From positions 2,914,001 to 2,978,000 of the forward strand of contig NZ_JBHUGF010000010.1 in the NCBI RefSeq assembly GCF_042681745.1: DNA of 64,000 nt, written 5' to 3'. The notes under the pieces were generated by a model. That model was not told the origin of the DNA and made no database searches. It was given only the letters and a program-made list of their open reading frames with translations. Positions 62,950-64,000 of the stretch are shown here, piece by piece (the stretch's first letter is position 1; each line of letters begins with the position of its first letter). The translations under genes were made by a program, and so were the position numbers. The DNA is from Saccharibacillus nicotianae (lineage in GTDB: Bacteria; Bacillota; Bacilli; Paenibacillales; Paenibacillaceae).

Positions 62950-64000
62950 TTGAGCCAATCTTTTACAGGAAAAGACGATCATTATCAACCTATTTCAGAT
63001 GTAGAAACAGATCCATTATTCGCTAGCGATGTCCCTCCTCCTGCGCCGACCAAGCCTTCAACAGGAAATGCGCTGGTAGACAAAACATTACGTGAAGTGA
63101 TTCGTTCTGCTGAAAAAACAGCCGGAGAACCACCGACCGAGACAGAAACAAGTGAGCTTCCACTGCACTCTCATCTTAAAGGCAAAGTTGTGGTGATCAC
63201 AGGTGGAGCAGGTGTATTATGTCGCACGATGGCTTATGAATTAGCGCGACAAGGATGCAAAATTGCTATCTTGAATCGTACATTAGCCAAAGGTGAAATG
63301 GTAGCGGCAGAGATTCGGGATGCAGGTGGAGAAGCGATTGCTGTAGCCTGCGATGTGACCAAAGAAGACAACGTAATTCTAGCCGAAGCAACAGTAATGG
63401 CTGAATTTGGAGCTTGCGACATTCTGATTAATGGAGCAGGCGGGAATCATCCTGATGCGAATACGACAGAAGAATCTTTTCGAGAAGAACATCTGAATGA
63501 TGTCTCCAAGCAGACTTTTTACGATATTGGACTCAATGGATTTAGAGATGTGCTTGATCTGAACATGATCGGGACATTGATTCCTACCCAGATCTTCTCA
63601 CGTAATATGATCCATCGCGAAGGTGCAACCGTAATTAATATTTCGTCGATGAGTGCATATTCACCAATGACCAAAGTACCGGCTTATAGTGCTGCCAAAG
63701 CGGCGATCAATAACTTTACCCAGTGGTTAGCTGTACATTTCGCTGATGCAGGGATTCGGGTAAATGCGATTGCACCTGGCTTTTTCTTAACCGATCAAAA
63801 TGCGAAAATGCTCAAACACGAAGACGGTTCATACAACGAACGTTCTGAGAAAATTATCGCTCATACGCCAATGCGCCGATTCGGTGAACCCAATGATCTA
63901 TTAGGAACACTGTTATGGCTTGCAGATTCACAAGCGTCTGGATTTGTAACAGGTATTACGGTTCCGGTAGACGGTGGATTTATGGCATATTCGGGTGTGT
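62950..64000 (+). CDS. SDR oxidoreductase, probably D-mannonate oxidoreductase-like (cut by window end)
   Basis: 350 codons from TTG 62950, with AAAGGAAGGG upstream; runs off the right edge. SDR motifs: nucleotide-binding VVITGGAGVLCRTMAYELARQG, ILNRTLAKGE, CDVTKED, INGAGG, VINISSMSAY with catalytic Ser, YSAAKAAINNF with Tyr and Lys, and VNAIAPGFF. The TGG-x-G-V-L-C form is common in the SDR-type fructuronate reductases that accompany uxuA, supporting reduction of fructuronate to mannonate. The first ~77 residues are a polar Pro/Thr/Glu-rich extension before the Rossmann fold that such enzymes usually lack. Confidence 0.85.
   Translation, partial: MSQSFTGKDDHYQPISDVETDPLFASDVPPPAPTKPSTGNALVDKTLREVIRSAEKTAGEPPTETETSELPLHSHLKGKVVVITGGAGVLCRTMAYELARQGCKIAILNRTLAKGEMVAAEIRDAGGEAIAVACDVTKEDNVILAEATVMAEFGACDILINGAGGNHPDANTTEESFREEHLNDVSKQTFYDIGLNGFRDVLDLNMIGTLIPTQIFSRNMIHREGATVINISSMSAYSPMTKVPAYSAAKAAINNFTQWLAVHFADAGIRVNAIAPGFFLTDQNAKMLKHEDGSYNERSEKIIAHTPMRRFGEPNDLLGTLLWLADSQASGFVTGITVPVDGGFMAYSGV

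Overview
The window looks like a chromosomal segment of a low-GC Gram-positive spore-former of the Paenibacillaceae, most likely Paenibacillus. Supporting signs are strong AAAGGAGG-type Shine-Dalgarno sites, frequent TTG/GTG starts, surface proteins ending in triple SLH motifs, LplB/LplC-type sugar permeases, a paeninodin-like lasso peptide cluster and many plant-polysaccharide enzymes. I see no rRNA, tRNA, CRISPR array, transposase or prophage. One run of 10 N (37212-37221) marks an assembly gap inside a repetitive surface-protein gene.

Layout. 1-5188 (minus): a cut-off methyltransferase, then an operon of M50-type membrane peptidase, TIM-barrel protein and pectinacetylesterase-like hydrolase. 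5321-11173 (plus): DUF2339 membrane protein, AEC transporter, cyclophilin lipoprotein, a cyclic-di-GMP-I riboswitch ahead of a secreted TIM-barrel protein, and an APS kinase. 11233-19986 (minus): a ten-gene lasso peptide operon, in transcription order sulfotransferase, cyclase, three tandem precursor genes, HPr-kinase-like kinase, RRE protein, leader peptidase, nucleotidyltransferase, ABC exporter. The three 44-residue precursor genes fall between the larger ORFs. 20425-29548: SLH-anchored extracellular nuclease, expansin, aldo/keto reductase, discoidin-domain secreted protein, lipoprotein. 29685-42358: IF-3-like paralogue, PAS-rich hybrid histidine kinase, RecB/Cas4-like nuclease, a giant SLH protein with its Maf/DUF115 partner, and a polyol dehydrogenase. 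42593-58129 (plus): a LacI-type regulator, three copies of a palindromic operator, then a ten-gene sugar operon ending in GH38, GH125 and GH2 enzymes. 58429-64000: GH52 beta-xylosidase, AraC regulator, mannonate dehydratase and an SDR cut off by the window end.

How the parts fit. The lasso operon should make macrolactam peptides with an Ala1-Asp9 ring and a C-terminal Ser. The kinase family is known to phosphorylate that Ser in paeninodin. Here a PAPS-type sulfotransferase overlaps the cyclase gene by 4 nt, and an APS kinase, whose product is PAPS, sits convergently at the other end of the operon. A sulfated, or sulfated and phosphorylated, lasso family is therefore a testable prediction and is the most interesting item here. 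The mannosidase/galactosidase locus resembles a system for importing and trimming mannose-rich glycans, lacks its own transporter ATPase, and is probably controlled by the adjacent LacI protein through TGGTATCGATWCCA sites. GH52, UxuA and the SDR point to xylan and uronate use. Expansin, the pectinacetylesterase-like enzyme and the surface proteins fit life on plant material.
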